Part shown: one piece after another, positions 17,716 to 24,861 of the stretch | Layout of the letters: the number at the start of each line of letters is the position of its first letter | Position numbering within the stretch: the first letter of the stretch is position 1 | The notes under the pieces: generated by a model | Told to the model about the DNA's origin: nothing | What the model saw: only the letters and a program-made list of their open reading frames with translations | Databases searched by the model: none | Program-made: the position numbers and the translations under genes | Source of the DNA: DATBAK01 sp038240075 | GTDB taxonomy: Bacteria; Actinomycetota; Acidimicrobiia; IMCC26256; PALSA-610 | DNA length: 47,907 nucleotides | Direction of reading: 5' to 3' | NCBI GenBank assembly: GCA_038240075.1 | Contig: JBBSEC010000019.1 | Span: 1-47,907 of the forward strand

Positions 17716-19041
17716 ATGGAGCGCCGAGACGAGTACGTGTTGCGCACCGTCGAGGAGCGTGGCGTGCGGTTCGTGCGCCTCTGGTTCACCGACGTGCTGG
17801 GCCAGCTCAAGTCGTTCTCGATCACGCCGGCCGAGCTCGAAGGCGCCCTCGAGGAGGGCATGAGCTTCGACGGCTCGGCCATCGAGGGCTACAGCCGGAT
17901 CCAGGAGGCCGACGTGCTCGCGCGGCCCGACCCCTCCACGTTCGAGCTGCTGCCGTGGCGCGGGAGCGAGGCTCCGGTCGCCCGCATGTTCTGCGACATC
18001 GAGCACTTCAACGGCGAGCCGTTCGCCGGCGACCCCCGCTACGTGCTGAAGCGGAACCTCGAACGCGCCCGCGAGAAGGGCTTCACGTTCTTCACCGCTC
18101 CGGAGATGGAGTTCTTCTACTTCAAGTCGGCCGACCAGCCCGAGCCCCTCGACGACGCCGGGTTCTTCGATCTCACCACGCACGACATGGTGTCGGAGCT
18201 GCGCAAGCAGACGATCCTCATGCTCGAGGCCATGGGCATCCCGGTCGAGTACAGCTTCCACGAGAACGGCCCGAGCCAGCACGAGATCGACCTGCGCTAT
18301 ACCGACGCGCTCAGCATGGCCGACAACGTCATGACGTTCCGCCTCGTCGTGAAGGAAGTCGCCGCCGACCTCGGCGTCTACGCGACCTTCATGCCCAAGC
18401 CGATCTCCGGAGCGTTCGGCTCGGGGATGCACACGCACCTCTCGCTGTTCGAGGGCGACGTCAACGCGTTCCACGATCCCGGCGACGAGTACGGCCTCTC
18501 GAAGGTCGGCAAGCACTTCATCGCCGGCCTGCTCCACCACGCGCGTGAGATCACCGCGGTCACGAACCAGTGGGTCAACTCCTACAAGCGACTCGTCGTC
18601 GGGTACGAGGCGCCGGTGCACATCGGCTGGGCCCGCAACAACCGGTCGGCGCTCGTCCGCCTGCCACTGCCGAAGCGGGGCAAGGAGACGTCGACGCGGA
18701 TCGAATATCGCGCTCCCGATCCCGCGTGCAACCCGTACCTCGCGTTCTCGGTGCTGCTCGCCGCGGGGCTCAAGGGCATCGACGAGGGTTACGAGCTGCC
18801 GGCGGAGGCGACGAACAACATCTTCGACATGACCTCGGAAGAGCGGCTCGCCGAGGGCATCGGTTCACTGCCGACCTCGCTGGCGGAGTCGATCGAGGTG
18901 ATGGAAGGCTCCGAGCTGGTCGCCGAGACGCTCGGCGAGCACGTGTTCGAGTACTTCCTCCGCAACAAGCGACAGGAGTGGAACGAGTACATCGTGGGCG
19001 TCACGCCGTGGGAGCTCCAGCGCTTCCTCCACCGCTTGTAG
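17716..19041 (+). CDS. glnA2: Glutamine synthetase type I, GSI-alpha/GlnA2-like
   Basis: 441 residues, shorter than the GSI-beta at 15069 because the inserted regulatory segments are missing. Landmarks: EEGMSFDGSAIEGYSRIQEA, TAPEMEFFYFKSAD, MPKPISGAFGSGMHTHLSLF, NQWVNSYKRLVVGYEAPVHI and IEYRAPDPACNPYLAFSVLL. The adenylylation tyrosine is replaced: the corresponding segment reads TNNIFDMTSEERLAEG with Phe370, so GlnE cannot regulate it. The end (GEHVFEYFLRNKRQEWNEY) closely resembles actinobacterial GlnA2. It could be a true glutamine synthetase or a gamma-glutamyl-amine synthetase. The regulator gene follows after four bases, so they are co-transcribed. Confidence 0.93.
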   Translation: MERRDEYVLRTVEERGVRFVRLWFTDVLGQLKSFSITPAELEGALEEGMSFDGSAIEGYSRIQEADVLARPDPSTFELLPWRGSEAPVARMFCDIEHFNGEPFAGDPRYVLKRNLERAREKGFTFFTAPEMEFFYFKSADQPEPLDDAGFFDLTTHDMVSELRKQTILMLEAMGIPVEYSFHENGPSQHEIDLRYTDALSMADNVMTFRLVVKEVAADLGVYATFMPKPISGAFGSGMHTHLSLFEGDVNAFHDPGDEYGLSKVGKHFIAGLLHHAREITAVTNQWVNSYKRLVVGYEAPVHIGWARNNRSALVRLPLPKRGKETSTRIEYRAPDPACNPYLAFSVLLAAGLKGIDEGYELPAEATNNIFDMTSEERLAEGIGSLPTSLAESIEVMEGSELVAETLGEHVFEYFLRNKRQEWNEYIVGVTPWELQRFLHRL

Positions 19042-19045
19042 CACG

Positions 19046-19747
19046 ATGGATCCGATCATGGCGCCGCTCCTCGTGTTCCCGGACCCGCCACCCGCGCTGC
19101 TGGTCCAGACCCTCGACCTCGCCGGCATGCGGTGGAAGGCCGTCGCGAACGCATCGGTCGCGACCCAGCAGGAGCCGGCCGAAGGCTGGTCGGGCGCGGT
19201 CATCTGCGCCGACGAGGAGCCGGAGTCCGCGTTCACCGTGTGTCGCGCACTCCGCAAGGGCGACACGCCGCTGGGTGCGGTATTGCTGCTCGTCTCGGGA
19301 CTGCAGCTCACCGAGCTCGAGCACCGCGAAGATCTGTTCGACGACTTCTGCCTCAGCCCGTTTCACCCGCGCGAGCTCGAGGCGCGGCTGCGGCACCTGC
19401 AGTTCCGTGCCGGGCGCGGCGCGCATCCCGAGATCGTCTCGTACACGTCGCTCTCGCTGAACCTCGAGACGTACCAGGCGATGGTCGAGGGTCATCCGCT
19501 CGACCTCACCTACATGGAGTACGAGCTGCTGAAGTTCTTCGTCACCCACCCCGGCAAGGTGTTCACGCGCGAGCAGCTGCTCTCGCGGGTGTGGGGCTAC
19601 GAGTACTACGGCGGCGCGCGCACCGTCGACGTCCACGTGCGGCGGTTGCGCGCCAAGCTCGGCGAAGAGCACGCCAACCTGATCCACACGGTGCGATCGG
19701 TCGGCTACCGCTTCGGCCAGTCGCGGTGGTCACCGTCAGACGGGTAG
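19046..19747 (+). CDS. GlnR-like OmpR-family orphan response regulator
   Basis: 233 residues. The C-terminal winged helix is canonical: LDLTYMEYELLKFFVTHPGK, VFTREQLLSRVWGYEYYGGA, RTVDVHVRRLRAKLGEEHAN, IHTVRSVGYRFGQS, closest to GlnR, the global nitrogen regulator of actinobacteria. The N-terminal receiver-like domain is degenerate. One acidic site is retained in AVICADEEPESAFTVCRALR, but the usual late Lys is not seen (CLSPFHPREL in its place), as in phosphorylation-independent orphan regulators. No histidine kinase is adjacent. Its position directly after a glutamine synthetase gene supports a nitrogen role. Start at 19046 or at the in-frame ATG 19058. Confidence 0.85.
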   Translation: MDPIMAPLLVFPDPPPALLVQTLDLAGMRWKAVANASVATQQEPAEGWSGAVICADEEPESAFTVCRALRKGDTPLGAVLLLVSGLQLTELEHREDLFDDFCLSPFHPRELEARLRHLQFRAGRGAHPEIVSYTSLSLNLETYQAMVEGHPLDLTYMEYELLKFFVTHPGKVFTREQLLSRVWGYEYYGGARTVDVHVRRLRAKLGEEHANLIHTVRSVGYRFGQSRWSPSDG

Positions 19748-19748
19748 C

Positions 19749-19901
19749 TCAAGCGGACGGCGCCGGCGGCACGCTCGCGCGGTCGTCGGCGTCCATGCTC
19801 TCGAGCTCGCCGTGCAGCGCGCTCCAAATGGCGCCGACCGCGAAGAGGCCGATCGGTCCGACGATGAACATCCCGACGAGGATGATGATCGCTCCACCCA
19901 T
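19749..19901 (-). CDS. Small single-pass membrane protein, 50 residues
   Basis: A short gene with one hydrophobic N-terminal segment (GAIIILVGMFIVGPIGLFAV), followed by a polar tail ending in VPPAPSA. GGAGG lies 9 bases before the ATG. It begins 5 bases after the ridA stop, so it is co-transcribed with ridA, and ends one base short of the convergent regulator gene. Function unknown. The ribosome site, membrane segment and tight spacing make it a real gene. Confidence 0.65.
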   Translation of the reverse strand: MGGAIIILVGMFIVGPIGLFAVGAIWSALHGELESMDADDRASVPPAPSA

Positions 19902-19906
19902 GGTCG

Positions 19907-20305
19907 TCAGCCTCCGCGTTCACGGCCGGTGTGGGCCCACACTTCGATCTCGACGGTTGCGCTGCCGGGAAGGCCGGCGACCTGCACCGTGGAACGCGCG
20001 GGGCGGTGCGCTCCGAACGCGTCGGCGTAGACCGCGTTCACCGTCGCGAACTCGCCGAGATCGGTGACGAACACCAGGCTCTTGGCGACGTCCGACATCG
20101 TCAGCCCGCAGTCGCCCAGCACCGCCGCGATGTTCGCGAGCGCCTGGCGCGCCTCCGCTTCGGCACCGCCGGATACGACCGAGCCGGTCTTCGGATCGAG
20201 ACCGACCTGCCCCGAGAGGATGACCCACTCACCGGCGCGCACCGCCGGTGAGTACGGACCGATCGCACTCGGAGCGTGCGGTGTGGTGAGCGGTTCAATG
20301 GCCAC
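19907..20305 (-). CDS. ridA: RidA/YjgF family enamine/imine deaminase
   Basis: Hydrolyses reactive 2-aminoacrylate and related enamines or imines formed by PLP enzymes; a cytosolic trimer. 132 residues with IGPYSPAVRAGEWVILSGQV at the N-terminus, LANIAAVLGDCGLTMSDVAK in the middle and the C-terminal arginine-containing segment HRPARSTVQVAGLPGSATVE with the catalytic Arg. The GTG at 20305 is preferred to the GTG at 20311 because a TAGGCT -10 box lies 6 bases upstream of 20305, matching the leaderless pattern elsewhere in the window. Confidence 0.9.
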   Translation of the reverse strand: MAIEPLTTPHAPSAIGPYSPAVRAGEWVILSGQVGLDPKTGSVVSGGAEAEARQALANIAAVLGDCGLTMSDVAKSLVFVTDLGEFATVNAVYADAFGAHRPARSTVQVAGLPGSATVEIEVWAHTGRERGG

Positions 20306-20311
20306 TCGCAC

Positions 20312-20317
20312 AGCCTA
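20312..20317 (-). promoter_or_regulatory. Putative -10 box for ridA (leaderless)
   Basis: TAGGCT on the minus strand, ending 6 bases before the GTG at 20305. It favours that start over the upstream GTG. Confidence 0.45.
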
Positions 20318-20436
20318 AGCGATCGTCGTCGGAACCAATCGGCCCGGTCGCCTCAAGGTTCGCGGCCGCACCGTCGAACAGCTAGACGGGGGGCGGGTCC
20401 GCCGGGAGGCGTCATCCGCAATCTTGGGGGAACACG

Positions 20437-21129
20437 ATGACCGACGAAGTCTTCAGCGAGTCACTCGACGAGCACGCCCTCTCGGGGCACCGCCTCGGAC
20501 GGCACATCGAGCACGACGAGCGCAGCCGCGCCTTCCCGGCCGCACGGGCACCGAAGGTGGTGAGCGTGGCGCACACGCGCCACTGCCCGCCGTTCGATCA
20601 GGGACAGACCGGAAGCTGCACCGGCAACGCCGAGGCCGGCGTGCTCATGACCGACCCGCTCTTCGTGACGGGTAGGAGTCTGACCGAGAGCGACGCGGTC
20701 GTGCTCTACGAGAAGGCCACGCACCTCGATCGCTTCAAGGGCTCCTACCCGCCCGACGACACCGGCAGCTCCGGCCTCGCGGTGATGAAGGCCGCGAAGT
20801 CGCTCGGCTACATCACCGGCTACCGGCACGCGTTCGGTCTGCAGCACGCGCTCGAAGCCCTCGTCCTCGCGCCGGTGATCACCGGCGTGTCGTGGTACGA
20901 AGGCTTCGACCATCCCGACCCCGACGGCACCGTCGCGATCTCGGGATCGATCCGCGGCGGCCACGAGTTCGAGGTCGTCGGGATCGACTCCGACGCCCGC
21001 ACCGTTCGGGCGTGCAACAGCTGGGGCGCCGACTGGGGCGACCACGGGTACTTCCAGTTCAGCTGGGACACCTGGGATCAGCTGCTCCACGAGCGCGGCG
21101 ACGTGACGACGGTGACCATCGCCGCGTAG
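20437..21129 (+). CDS. C1 (papain-like) cysteine peptidase, cytoplasmic type
   Basis: 230 residues without signal peptide or pro-domain. The active site is readable: oxyanion Gln and nucleophile in FDQGQTGSCTGNAEAGVL (Gln55/Gln57, Cys61), His176 in SIRGGHEFEVVGID and Asn194 in RACNSWGADWGDHGYFQF. The motif differs from the papain QGxCGSCWxF in lacking the first Cys and Trp, as in bacterial and viral minimal C1 proteins. The start is supported by GGGGGA five bases upstream. It stands alone, convergent with the xanthine-dehydrogenase-like gene. Its substrate is unknown; intracellular maturation or peptide breakdown is possible. Confidence 0.85.
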   Translation: MTDEVFSESLDEHALSGHRLGRHIEHDERSRAFPAARAPKVVSVAHTRHCPPFDQGQTGSCTGNAEAGVLMTDPLFVTGRSLTESDAVVLYEKATHLDRFKGSYPPDDTGSSGLAVMKAAKSLGYITGYRHAFGLQHALEALVLAPVITGVSWYEGFDHPDPDGTVAISGSIRGGHEFEVVGIDSDARTVRACNSWGADWGDHGYFQFSWDTWDQLLHERGDVTTVTIAA

Positions 21130-22854
21130 CTATACCGTGCCCGAGAGGGCCCGTCGCAGTGATCGCGCGGCACGCGTCGCGGTCGCGGGGAACGTGGTCG
21201 GCCGAACGCCTTCGGCCGCAGCGATCGCGTTCCACGCCGCGGCCGCGACGGCCGCGAACACGGCGTCAGACGCGCGCGCGAGCGGCGGACCGGGATCGTC
21301 GACCACGGTGACCGTGACCGGTGGGAGATCACGCGCGCGGATGATCCCGAACGAACGGATCGTGAGGCCGAGCACCTCCCCCGTCTCGCGATCGACGGCG
21401 AGACCTTCGGAGAGCACCCACCCGAGCGCCATGTGCACGGCGCCGAGCGCGTAGGAATGGAGCACGGCCTCGTCGAGCGGGTCGCCCGCCGCGACGCGCA
21501 CGTCGACGCCCGCCAACAGCCCGTCGGAACCGATGTGCACGCGCGCACCCGCGCACGCGCCGGACGGCGCGCTCACCGCGGAGTCGAGTAGCACCCGACC
21601 GGCGCGATCCGACACGATCGCCGAGCGATCGACTCCGGCCTCCGCCAGCGCACCCTCCACGAGCACCGCCTGCTCGGCCAGCCCGAACGCGCGCAGGTCG
21701 GTCGACACCGGCGGGCCCGGCGCGTCGACCGTCTCCCACGCAGACTTGATCCTGATCTCGTAGGCACTCGGCGGCGGTTCGAAGTCGACGCGCACGATCC
21801 GTCCGGCGATCTCGACGACGCCCGCCTCGTAGCGCGCGGTCGCGGCAATCGGGGGCCGCTTCGGCCCGAGCCTCACCGTGTCCTCTCGCGAGTAGACGAC
21901 CCGCACGGTCCGACCGAGGCGTGCCGCGAGCGTGCGCGCGGCTTCGGGCGCACGCGACGCGGCCTTCCCCCCGAATGCTCCGCCGTTGGCGAGCGGTGTC
22001 GCCGACTCGGTTCCGGGTGTGCACCACGAAGCATCGGGCTCGAGATATGCGGGCTCGACCCATTGGGTCGCGAGCGCGACCCCGCCGGGAGGAGCCGTGG
22101 GCGGCGTGAGCGGCGAACCGTCGTCACGAGTCGTTCGGCGCCCTTGCACCTTCCCCGCGATCCGACGCGCCTCGTCGACGCTGTCGGCCACGACCCACTG
22201 CATCCCAGCTGCCTCCGTCGTCTCCGCGGTCGAGCCCGGTGGACACGGAATCGCCACGAGGGCATCGCGGGGCGCGGTGTCGTCGGCGAATCCCGCGGCG
22301 CCGCACGGCACGTCGCGGTCGACGCGCTGGGTCACTCCCCCTTCGAGGTCCGCCCGGCGCGCGGCGGCACGCGTATCGCGCGCCTCCGGACGCGGTCCTC
22401 CGGTCGTGACGCGGTCGATCGATTCGACGATCGGCTGCCAACCCGTGCAGCGACAGAGGTGCGCCGCCAGCGCGCGGTCGATGTCGGCCCGCGCGGTGCG
22501 GCCACGCGCGACGAGAGTCGCGACGCGAACGATGATGCCCGGCGTGCAGAAGCCGCACTGAGATCCGCCGCACTCGGCGAACGCGTCGACAAGCGCGTCG
22601 CGGGTCGCCGGATCGAGGCCGCCGACCGTCGTGACGTCCCGGCCGTCCGCGCGCGTGGCCGGCGTCACGCACGCGACGCGCGGTTCGCCGTCGATCAGCA
22701 CGGTGCAGCAGCCGCATTGTCCCTGCGGCGCGCATCCGTCCTTCACCGACATCACACCGAGTCGCTCGCGCAGGACGCTGAGGAGGCTCTCGCCGTCGGA
22801 TACCTCGACGACGAACTGCTCGCCGTCGCACATGAGCTCGACCCGATCGGACAC
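21130..22854 (-). CDS. Compact fusion: [2Fe-2S] subunit plus shortened xanthine dehydrogenase-like large domain
   Basis: 574 residues. Residues 1 to about 155 are a CoxS/XdhC-type two-cluster ferredoxin domain: plant-type Cys motif GCAPQGQCGCCTVLIDG with C41, C47, C50 and C62, then SQCGFCTPGIIVR and HLCRCTGWQPIVESI. The rest resembles the molybdopterin-binding subunit (ANGGAFGGKAASRAPEAART; RTVRVVYSREDTVRLGPKRP; DPLDEAVLHSYALGAVHMAL) but is about 400 residues instead of the usual 700 or more. Several cofactor-contacting stretches are missing. The GTG start at 22854 is supported by GGAGG 5-6 bases upstream. Function is predicted as a redox enzyme, but cofactor content is uncertain. Confidence 0.72.
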   Translation of the reverse strand: MSDRVELMCDGEQFVVEVSDGESLLSVLRERLGVMSVKDGCAPQGQCGCCTVLIDGEPRVACVTPATRADGRDVTTVGGLDPATRDALVDAFAECGGSQCGFCTPGIIVRVATLVARGRTARADIDRALAAHLCRCTGWQPIVESIDRVTTGGPRPEARDTRAAARRADLEGGVTQRVDRDVPCGAAGFADDTAPRDALVAIPCPPGSTAETTEAAGMQWVVADSVDEARRIAGKVQGRRTTRDDGSPLTPPTAPPGGVALATQWVEPAYLEPDASWCTPGTESATPLANGGAFGGKAASRAPEAARTLAARLGRTVRVVYSREDTVRLGPKRPPIAATARYEAGVVEIAGRIVRVDFEPPPSAYEIRIKSAWETVDAPGPPVSTDLRAFGLAEQAVLVEGALAEAGVDRSAIVSDRAGRVLLDSAVSAPSGACAGARVHIGSDGLLAGVDVRVAAGDPLDEAVLHSYALGAVHMALGWVLSEGLAVDRETGEVLGLTIRSFGIIRARDLPPVTVTVVDDPGPPLARASDAVFAAVAAAAWNAIAAAEGVRPTTFPATATRAARSLRRALSGTV

Positions 22855-22883
22855 AGATACCTCCGGCGGGCAGGATACGGGCC

Positions 22884-23741
22884 ATGTCGCCCCCCGCTCT
22901 GTCTCGCCGCCACTTCCTCGTGCTCGGAGGCGGTGCGGCGATCCTCGCCGCGTGCGGGAGCAAGCACGCATCGAGCGCCGGCCCTCAGTTCACCGAGGTA
23001 TCACCCGGAATCGTGTCGATCGACCTGTACGCGAGCCCCGCGCCCCAGCGCTTCGCGTTCGCCCTGACGGCGAAGGAGGGCTACGCGTCGGGGAAGCCCG
23101 CGCGCATCGCGATCGCACCACCCGGAAGCACACCGACCCGGTTCGTCTCCGCGGTCGCGCAGGGGAAGGGACTGCCACAGCATCGAGGCGTCTACACGGT
23201 CATGGCACAGTTCGACCGACCCGGGAACTGGCAGGGAATCCTCGACTACGACGGCGAGAAGACGACGTTCGTGTTCCCGGTGGCGGCGAAACCCGTCTCG
23301 CCGATCGCCGGATCTCCGGCGCCGCGAGCGGCGTCACCGACGACGGTGCGCACCCTCGGAGTCGATCCGATCTGCACACGCGTGCCGGCCTGTCCGTTGC
23401 ACACCGCGTCGCTCGACACGATCATCGGGAAAGGTCGGCCGGTCGCCGTGATGTTCGCGACGCCCGCCCGTTGCACGACGCGCTACTGCGGGCCCGTCCT
23501 CGACACGCTGCTGACGTTGAAGCCGCACTACTCCGACGCGATCGACCTCGTGCACGTCGAGATCTACAAGAACAACACGACGACCGATGTGATCCCCACC
23601 GTCGACGCGTGGGGCCCGCTGCAGGGCGAGCCGTGGTTGTTCGGTGTCGACGGGAAGGGCGTCGTCACCGGGCGCCTCGACGGCGCGTTCGACCAGACCG
23701 AGATGCAGAAGCTGCTCGACGGCCTCGCGAAGCCCGCGTAG
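22884..23741 (+). CDS. Lipoprotein with thioredoxin-like domain
   Basis: 285 residues. The N-terminus is RRHFLVLGGGAAILAACGSK: twin Arg, hydrophobic stretch and an LAAC lipobox, so export and lipid anchoring outside the membrane are expected, possibly via Tat. Residues about 30-140 form a beta-rich domain. A thioredoxin-fold domain follows with VAVMFATPARCTTRYCGPVL, a Cys-x5-Cys pair in place of CxxC, and GEPWLFGVDGKGVVTGRLDG. It may handle disulfides or bind metal in an SCO-like way. Divergent from the [2Fe-2S] fusion gene with 29 bases between starts, so shared regulation is likely. Confidence 0.7.
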   Translation: MSPPALSRRHFLVLGGGAAILAACGSKHASSAGPQFTEVSPGIVSIDLYASPAPQRFAFALTAKEGYASGKPARIAIAPPGSTPTRFVSAVAQGKGLPQHRGVYTVMAQFDRPGNWQGILDYDGEKTTFVFPVAAKPVSPIAGSPAPRAASPTTVRTLGVDPICTRVPACPLHTASLDTIIGKGRPVAVMFATPARCTTRYCGPVLDTLLTLKPHYSDAIDLVHVEIYKNNTTTDVIPTVDAWGPLQGEPWLFGVDGKGVVTGRLDGAFDQTEMQKLLDGLAKPA

Positions 23742-23744
23742 CGG

Positions 23745-24065
23745 TTACGAGAACGACTGGCCGCAGCCGCAGGTGCGGGTGGTGTTCGGGTTGTTGATCG
23801 AGAACCCGGCGCCCTGCAGGCCGTCCTTGAAGTCGAGCGTCGCGCCCGTGAGGTACTGCGAGCTCGCGGGGTCGACGACCACCTTCACGGGGCCGTACTC
23901 GGTCTCGATGTCGTCGGCCGCGACGTCGCTGTCGAAGAACATCTCGTAGCTCATGCCCGAGCAGCCACCCGGGCGCACGGCGACACGCAGGAACATCTGC
24001 GGATTGCCCTCGGCATCGAGCAGTTCCTTCACCTTGCTCGACGCGGCGTCGGTCAGAGCGATCAT
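23745..24065 (-). CDS. erpA: A-type iron-sulfur carrier (IscA/ErpA/HesB family)
   Basis: 106 residues. Carries nascent Fe-S clusters to apoproteins. The three conserved cysteines are Cys35 (GGCSGMSYEM) and Cys99/Cys101 (RTCGCGQSF), with the N-terminal ITLT-like IALTDAASSKVKELLDAEG. An excellent AGGAGG lies 5 bases before the ATG. It follows the SufR-like regulator on the same strand with a 39-base gap, so it is probably co-transcribed with that regulator and under its control. The family name is secure; ErpA versus IscA/SufA cannot be decided. Confidence 0.92.
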   Translation of the reverse strand: MIALTDAASSKVKELLDAEGNPQMFLRVAVRPGGCSGMSYEMFFDSDVAADDIETEYGPVKVVVDPASSQYLTGATLDFKDGLQGAGFSINNPNTTRTCGCGQSFS

Positions 24066-24104
24066 CGGTCCTCCTGCGGTGGTGCGGCGGTTCTGAGTGC
24101 GGTT

Positions 24105-24764
24105 CTAGGCGGGGGTCGACCCGACCACCACGCGGACGTGACAGGGGTCGTGGTCGTACAACGTCGAGAAGTGTTGCATGCTTCCCTCACCCGCTGATTC
24201 GAGGGCCCCGGCGCAGATCCCCCGGTGGAGGCTGCAGACGAGCTCGGGGTAGGCCTCGGCCAGGTCGCGGAAGGGACATTGGACGAACGTGATCCGCGTG
24301 CCGTCGCCATCGGGCTCGACGGCGGGATCGAAGCCGAGCTGGGTCAGCTGCTTGGCCAGCACGTCGACGCAGCTGTCGGCGCGGGTGCGCCGCGCGGCCT
24401 CGCGGCCCCACGCCCGACCGGTCTCCTCGGCGTCGGTGGCGTCGCCACCGAGGCGCTCCGCCATTGCGGCGAGCAGCCCGGCGAGCACCGCGTGGGCCGG
24501 CGGGTCGAAATCGAGGCCCGGGGCGCCGTTGGCGAGGGTGTACACGTGCTGCGGGCGCCCGACGGTGCCGCGGTGCACGGGCTCGACATCGACGAGGCCG
24601 GCCTCGCGCATGCGCTCGAGGTGCATGCGCACGGTGTTGGTGTGGAGCCCGAGGCGCTCGGCGAGCTGGGGGGCGCCCAGGGCCCGGGGCGAGCCGGCAA
24701 GCTCGCGATAGAGCAGGTAGCGGGTCTCGTCGCCGAGTGCCTGGAGCACTGCGAGGGCATTCAT
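24105..24764 (-). CDS. SufR-like winged-helix regulator, putative Fe-S sensor
   Basis: 219 residues. An N-terminal ArsR/DeoR-type winged helix (LGDETRYLLYRELAGSPRAL, LAERLGLHTNTVRMHLERMR, GRPQHVYTL) is followed by an effector domain with clustered cysteines: QCPFRDLAEAYPELVC, then CSLHRGIC, then HDPCHVRV. This cysteine pattern resembles SufR, which binds a [4Fe-4S] cluster and represses Fe-S assembly genes. The neighbours fit: an IscA-type carrier downstream and Mrp divergent upstream. A TACCGT box 8 bases before the ATG suggests a leaderless transcript. Confidence 0.75.
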   Translation of the reverse strand: MNALAVLQALGDETRYLLYRELAGSPRALGAPQLAERLGLHTNTVRMHLERMREAGLVDVEPVHRGTVGRPQHVYTLANGAPGLDFDPPAHAVLAGLLAAMAERLGGDATDAEETGRAWGREAARRTRADSCVDVLAKQLTQLGFDPAVEPDGDGTRITFVQCPFRDLAEAYPELVCSLHRGICAGALESAGEGSMQHFSTLYDHDPCHVRVVVGSTPA

Positions 24765-24772
24765 CCGGCTTG

Positions 24773-24778
24773 ACGGTA
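24773..24778 (-). promoter_or_regulatory. Putative -10 box for the SufR-like regulator
   Basis: TACCGT on the minus strand, 8 bases before the ATG at 24764, in the divergent region shared with mrp. Confidence 0.4.
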
Positions 24779-24861
24779 CCCGGCACCGGGCATATTTTCA
24801 ACCCGCAAGTGTTTTATTGGGGTCCGAGCCAGTACCCCCGACAGACGGTGGAATCTTGACC

